Part shown: positions 60,238 through 64,000 of the stretch, piece after piece
Layout of the letters: each line of letters starts with the position of its first letter
Position numbering within the stretch: the first letter of the stretch is position 1
NCBI GenBank assembly: GCA_964631835.1
Contig: CAZWAD010000004.1
Coordinates: 1-64,000, forward strand
From: Bog-950 sp964631835
GTDB taxonomy: Bacteria; Bacteroidota; Bacteroidia; Chitinophagales; LD1
Direction: 5' to 3'
DNA length: 64,000 nucleotides
Program-made: the position numbers and the translations under genes
The notes under the pieces: model-generated
Seen by the model: the letters and a program-made list of their open reading frames with translations, nothing else
Database searches by the model: none
What the model was told of the DNA's origin: nothing

Positions 60238-61287
60238 ATGAAAGAGTCATGCGTTAATGAGCAGCAACTTCCGCTGATTGTAGAGCCAGACGCTTCGGGA
60301 AAATCGAAGCAGGAATTGCTGAATTGGATTTTGAAGAACAGGGAACCACTGGCAAAAAAATTTACCCGCCACGGAGCCATCCTTTTCCGCGGGTTTGAAA
60401 TTGATACGCCCAAGGATTTTGAAGAGCTTGCCTTAGTCGTTGACCCGCGCTTAGAACACAGCTACTACGGCACTTCACCCCGCAACATGGTGCCCGGAAC
60501 CAGATATGTTTTTACGGCCAGTGAGCTGCCTGGTTACTACCCTATTATGCAGCATTGCGAAATGAGTTATGTAAAGAATCCACCGGTTTCTATTTTCTTT
60601 TACTGCCATACCGAGCCTGGTTATGGTGGCGAGTCGCCCATTTGCAATTTCAGGAAAGTGTATGCTGACATGAACCCGCAAATACGTGATGAGTTTGACA
60701 AAAAAGGAATTATTACTGTGCGCAACTACTCGGGCTTGAAAAGCAAATCGCTTTTCAATTTGTTTGAGCTGAAGAAGTGGAACGAAATATTTAATACCAC
60801 CAACAAAGCCGAAGTGGAAAAACAATGTCTCGAACAGCAAATTGAATTGGAGTGGAAAGATAACGGTAACCTTCGCCTGCTGCACCGCACACCGGCAGTT
60901 GTGGAACACCCGGTAACGAAAGAAAAAACATGGTTCAATCATTTGCAGGTATTTCACCCGCACGGTGCCGATACGGAATACCGCTACATACACCAGCGCC
61001 AGCACCGTGTCAAAACCTTTTTCTGGAAAAATTTTCTATCAGTCATGGTAAAAATAAAGTCACTGACTACCGAACCGGTTAACCAAAGCATGAATGTGTT
61101 GTTTGGCGATGGCCTACCGGTGCCCGACAGCCATGTGGAGCACATTCAGGAAGTAATATGGAAAAATATGGTTATACTGCCTTGGAAGAAAAACGATGTG
61201 ATTGCCCTCGACAACTTCAGTACCGCACACGGACGCATGCCTTTCGAAGGCAAAAGAGAAATTCTGGTGAGCTGGAGTACGGGGTAA
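60238..61287 (+). CDS. TauD/TfdA-like Fe(II)/2-oxoglutarate dioxygenase
   Basis: A 349-residue non-heme iron oxygenase. N-terminal HGAILFRGF and SPRNMVPGTRYVFTASELPGYYPIMQHCEMSY. The iron ligands read H-x-E (about His105, Glu107, as in clavaminate synthase rather than H-x-D) with distal His about 330 in FSTAHGRM and the 2-oxoglutarate Arg in KREILVSW. Substrate unknown; relatives often act on amino acids or peptide products. It begins on the base after the gldD stop, so it is transcribed and probably translated with gldE-gldD, although no gliding link is known. Confidence 0.88.
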   Translation: MKESCVNEQQLPLIVEPDASGKSKQELLNWILKNREPLAKKFTRHGAILFRGFEIDTPKDFEELALVVDPRLEHSYYGTSPRNMVPGTRYVFTASELPGYYPIMQHCEMSYVKNPPVSIFFYCHTEPGYGGESPICNFRKVYADMNPQIRDEFDKKGIITVRNYSGLKSKSLFNLFELKKWNEIFNTTNKAEVEKQCLEQQIELEWKDNGNLRLLHRTPAVVEHPVTKEKTWFNHLQVFHPHGADTEYRYIHQRQHRVKTFFWKNFLSVMVKIKSLTTEPVNQSMNVLFGDGLPVPDSHVEHIQEVIWKNMVILPWKKNDVIALDNFSTAHGRMPFEGKREILVSWSTG

Positions 61288-61376
61288 TGAAGCAGTATGT
61301 AAACCGGATAAACTTATTCGAAAAAGTACTGTTTCAGAGATATGCTTGGCTAGGTACAACAGGGGCTCCCTTTTGA
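61287..61376 (+). CDS. possible 29-residue peptide coupled to the dioxygenase
   Basis: The ATG shares its A with the dioxygenase stop (TAATG, the classic translational-coupling overlap) and the frame runs 29 codons (MKQYVNRINLFEKVLFQRYA then WLGTTGAPF). Basic-aromatic composition. It could be a real small product, or chance read-through of the dioxygenase mRNA's 3' end. The other frames here are not better. Confidence 0.3.
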   Translation: MKQYVNRINLFEKVLFQRYAWLGTTGAPF

Positions 61377-61451
61377 TAACAATTGGAATGTTTAAGAGTA
61401 AAGATTTAAAGAAACAAAAACGTAACCTTATAGATGCAAACAGCCAACTGG

Positions 61452-62810
61452 TTAAATTATCTCCAGATACCTCTTGGTTTCCCAGTCGGTAACCGCTTTA
61501 CCGAATTGTTTCCACTCCCATTCGCGGGTTTGGGTAAAGTGCTCAACAAAATCTTCACCGAATAATTCATTGGCAATTTTCGAGTCGCGCATAATGCGAG
61601 TGGCTTCGTGTAAATTTTTCGGGAAGGTGCCGTTGGTTTTATCCTGGTAGCCGTTTCCTTCGGTAGGCGCCTGCTTCAATTTCATCCCTTTCTTAATTCC
61701 ATACAACCCGGCAGCCAGGCAAGCCGCCATGGCTAAATACGGATTGGTGTCGCTGCCCACCACTCTGGTTTCCAGGCGCGATGATTTGCTTCCACCGGGC
61801 AGCGCACGAAGCGCCACCGTGCGGTTATCCATACCCCAGGTAACCGTAGTAGGCGCCCAGTACCCCTCACACAGCCGCTTGAACGAATTAACGTTGGGAG
61901 CAACCATCGGCAAAATATGCGGCAAGCAATAAAGCTGCCCCGCAATGTAGCTTTTGAAAGCTTCGCTCATTTTGTTCTTGTCCTTCTCGTTATAAAAAAG
62001 ATTTTTGGTGGACTTCTTATCCCACAGGCTTTGATGAACATGACCGGAACAACCGGGAAGATTCTCTGAAATCTTTGCCATGAACGTAGCGATGATTCCA
62101 TGCTTGTAGGCAATTTCTTTAGTAGCCGTTTTGAAAAGCACTGCGCGGTCTGCCGCCTCCAAAATTCCGGAGTAAGCAATAGCAGCTTCGTACACACCGG
62201 GACCGGTTTCGGTATGCAGCCCTTCAACCGGCACGTTGAACTTTTTAAGGTTGTCGAAAAGCGCATGGAAGAAATCGTTGCGGTAAGTGCTTCGCAAAAT
62301 GGAATACCCAAACATACCGGGCGTAAGCGGAGTAAGCTCCGAATAGTTTTTATCCTTGAGCGATTGCGGAGTTTCGGCAAAGTTGAACCACTCAAACTCC
62401 TGCGCGAAATAAGGAGTGAAGCCGGCTTTCTCGGCTTCGGAAATTACCTGCTTTAAAACCTGGCGCGGGTCAACGTAAAGCGGTTTGGCTTTATCGTCAA
62501 TAAACTCGCACAGGAAAAACGGAACATCATTCTCCCATGGAATTTTTCGGAAGGTGCTTAAATCTACTTTGGCTTTAGCGTCAGGATAACCGGTGTGCCA
62601 ACCGGTATAGTCGGCATTGTCGTAAGCCAAATCGTTGGCATCCCAGCCGAATATTACATCACAAAAACCGAGAACACCTTCCGCTACGGACAAAAATTTT
62701 TCAGTTGAAATGTATTTGCCGCGAAGGATGCCGTCCATATCGGTAACTGCAAGCTTTACTTTTCCGGAAGGATGTTTTTTTACGTAGTCGAGGATTTGTT
62801 TTTTTTCCAT
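61452..62810 (-). CDS. glutamine synthetase family ligase (gamma-glutamyl-amine type)
   Basis: A 452-residue glutamine synthetase-fold ligase. N-terminal VKLAVTDMDGILRGKYIS, catalytic EFEWFNF, HTETGPGVYEAAI, GCSGHVHQSLW, and NRTVALRALPGG. The N-terminal domain is of the PuuA/GlnT-like kind rather than the housekeeping GlnA, so the amine acceptor is probably not ammonia. It lies 6 bp upstream-to-downstream from an ethanolamine-type permease gene on the same strand, which suggests gamma-glutamylation of an imported amine such as ethanolamine (as reported for a Streptomyces homologue). That is inference. Confidence 0.88.
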   Translation of the reverse strand: MEKKQILDYVKKHPSGKVKLAVTDMDGILRGKYISTEKFLSVAEGVLGFCDVIFGWDANDLAYDNADYTGWHTGYPDAKAKVDLSTFRKIPWENDVPFFLCEFIDDKAKPLYVDPRQVLKQVISEAEKAGFTPYFAQEFEWFNFAETPQSLKDKNYSELTPLTPGMFGYSILRSTYRNDFFHALFDNLKKFNVPVEGLHTETGPGVYEAAIAYSGILEAADRAVLFKTATKEIAYKHGIIATFMAKISENLPGCSGHVHQSLWDKKSTKNLFYNEKDKNKMSEAFKSYIAGQLYCLPHILPMVAPNVNSFKRLCEGYWAPTTVTWGMDNRTVALRALPGGSKSSRLETRVVGSDTNPYLAMAACLAAGLYGIKKGMKLKQAPTEGNGYQDKTNGTFPKNLHEATRIMRDSKIANELFGEDFVEHFTQTREWEWKQFGKAVTDWETKRYLEII

Positions 62811-62815
62811 GGTTA

Positions 62816-64000
62816 TTAATCGTTGGTGTCAGGAATATGAAATATGCGATACAAAATAAACGAACCTCCGAGCGCAGCAAAATAAATTAGTGCCAGGTTG
62901 AAATTGTAATAAGTCATAGCCAACAGCGCCACCGCAGCAATGACCAAAGCAATAATCGGAAACCAGGGATAGAAAGGAACATGAAAAGGGCGGGGCATAT
63001 CCGGCTCGGTTTTACGTAACTGCAAAATGGAAAGACATGAAAAAATATAAAGGCAAATAGCTCCGAAAACTGAAAGGGTAATAATGTCACCGGTACGACC
63101 TGTGAAAAGCGCAATGATTCCGATAATCATATTAAACAGCAAAGCCCAGTGGGGAGTATGAAAGCGCGAATGAACTTTGCCCAGCATTTTCGGGAATTGT
63201 CCCACTTTTCCGAACTCGTATGTGGCTCTTCCGGCTGCGAGAAGTAGTCCGTTGAAAGAAGCGATGAAACCAAAAAGTCCCACGCTAACCAGCATGTGGT
63301 AAAAAAATCCGCTTTCACCGGTTATTTGCCCCAACGCCATAGGCAGAGGCGAATCGGAAACAGAGCCGGCTTTATCGTAAACTACTTTTTCCCACCCCCC
63401 TACACCTACTGCCGAGCAAAAAGTCATAGCTGCCAGGATACCAAGGGTTGCCATGCTGTAGCCAAATGCTTTGGTAATATTTTTTTGCGGGTTTATTGTT
63501 TCTTCGGCAACATTGGCTATCCCTTCCATTCCGAGGAAAAACCAAATAGCAAATGGGATAGCAGCAAAAATTCCCGCAATGCCATGCGGTAAAGGATTCA
63601 TTTGCAAATTCTGAAACTGGAAACTTGGTAGTGTAAGCCCTGCAAACAAAGTCAGCTCACCTACTGCAATAATTGTGATGATTAATTCAAAAGTTGCCGA
63701 GATTTTTACACCCAAAATATTGATGCCGGTAAAAATCAGGTAACCGATGATAGCAAAAACCAAAGCCGGAATGTCAGGCATTAGCAAATGAAAATATGCT
63801 CCTATTCCCAAAGCAATTGCCGGAGGCGCAAACACAAATTCAATCCATTGGGCCATACCGGCAATAAAGCCAACATCTTTTCCGAATGCTCTTCCCACAT
63901 AGTCGAAAACGCCTCCGGCTTTTGGAATAGCACACGCGAGTTCGGAGTAACTTAGAGAGAAAGTGATATATAGCAACAGAATAAAGACAGTAGCAATTCC
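62816..64000 (-). CDS. eat: amino acid/amine permease, ethanolamine permease-like (partial)
   Basis: At least 394 residues of an APC-superfamily permease; the N-terminus lies beyond the window (the frame is open to base 64000). Visible: FSLSYSELACAIPKAGGVFDYVGRAFG, WIEFVFAPPAIALGIGAYFHL, NILGVKISATFELIITIIAVGELTLFAG, IFAAIPFAIWFFLGMEGIANVAEE and further helices to IFHIPDTND. The FAPPAIA, ATFELI and IPFAIWFFL blocks match Eat-type ethanolamine permeases. It is co-directional with the glutamine synthetase-like gene, 5 bp apart. Confidence 0.85.
   Translation of the reverse strand, partial: GIATVFILLLYITFSLSYSELACAIPKAGGVFDYVGRAFGKDVGFIAGMAQWIEFVFAPPAIALGIGAYFHLLMPDIPALVFAIIGYLIFTGINILGVKISATFELIITIIAVGELTLFAGLTLPSFQFQNLQMNPLPHGIAGIFAAIPFAIWFFLGMEGIANVAEETINPQKNITKAFGYSMATLGILAAMTFCSAVGVGGWEKVVYDKAGSVSDSPLPMALGQITGESGFFYHMLVSVGLFGFIASFNGLLLAAGRATYEFGKVGQFPKMLGKVHSRFHTPHWALLFNMIIGIIALFTGRTGDIITLSVFGAICLYIFSCLSILQLRKTEPDMPRPFHVPFYPWFPIIALVIAAVALLAMTYYNFNLALIYFAALGGSFILYRIFHIPDTND

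Noticed and set aside
61158..61376. 72-codon frame overlapping the dioxygenase 3' end
   Set aside because: Mostly out of frame inside the dioxygenase. Only its last 29 codons after the stop could be separate, and these are listed with low confidence.
1..64000. tRNA, rRNA, tmRNA or riboswitch
   Set aside because: I looked for T-loop GGTTCGA-type words with paired arms and for known aptamer cores in the longer gaps and saw none that fold convincingly. A covariance-model scan would be decisive.

Overview
The window reads as chromosomal DNA of a member of the phylum Bacteroidota, probably an uncultured gliding or type IX secretion-competent lineage near Chitinophagales/Sphingobacteriales. The evidence is a set of lineage markers: the gldE-gldD pair behind mutY-ssb; two giant SprB-repeat proteins with CHU_C-type C-termini; a PorP/SprF-type barrel; several secreted proteins ending in a YPNP-type T9SS sorting domain; bshA (bacillithiol); start-proximal promoter elements of the form TAnnTTTG/TAnnTTCG; and almost no Shine-Dalgarno sequences. 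I see no rRNA, tRNA, CRISPR array, transposase, integrase or phage gene.

Layout. 1-8 kb: a 21-bp tandem array, an fnIII protein, two tandem fatty-acid-hydroxylase genes, a lipoprotein, a T9SS cargo protein, dusB, a second degenerate array and a membrane adenylate cyclase. 8-17 kb: obgE-adk, an S15 peptidase with a T9SS tail, a SprB-type adhesin, hflX and a PepSY-like protein. 18-25 kb: a helical protein of unknown function, repeat element copy A with its small gene, a BatB-like VWA protein, a 1202-residue SprB-type protein and its likely PorP/SprF partner. 25-33 kb: a three-gene envelope operon (3HCDH-like, deacetylase, FemAB-like), ridA, an EamA transporter and a GH3/serine-hydrolase fusion. 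33-38 kb: inverted copy B of the repeat element, two T9SS cargo proteins and a possible caspase-fold protein. 38-48 kb: bshA, an M48 lipoprotein, udk, lemA with an HtpX-like protease, a LVIVD lipoprotein, and an ECF sigma factor overlapping a probable trans-envelope anti-sigma barrel protein. 48-64 kb: housekeeping genes (ABC-F, TerC, H+/Na+-pyrophosphatase, tag, lpxD, gcvT, HU, mutY, ssb, gldE, gldD), a TauD-like dioxygenase, and a glutamine synthetase homologue next to an ethanolamine-type permease that runs off the right edge.

How the genes fit together. Much of the window serves the envelope and surface: T9SS cargo, SprB-like filaments with a PorP/SprF barrel, gliding lipoproteins, lipid A (lpxD), peptidoglycan or glycan turnover (GH3 fusion, deacetylase), and envelope stress sensing (sigma factor with dual-membrane partner).

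The most unusual signal is not a protein. Two loci about 15 kb apart, in inverted orientation (18615-19288 and 33446-33974), share a terminator hairpin, a 65-bp flank with 2 mismatches containing four ATAAA boxes 11 bp apart, exactly twelve near-palindromic 16-bp cores at an exact 21-bp period separated by variable 5-bp spacers, and then a small basic-protein gene. The copy-B gene has an in-frame 42-codon deletion. Two further 21-bp-period arrays with unrelated consensus sequences (1-76 and about 6241-6507) lie upstream of other genes. A fixed period of two helical turns with changing sequence is what one would expect of phased protein-binding sites. I do not recognise this element family.
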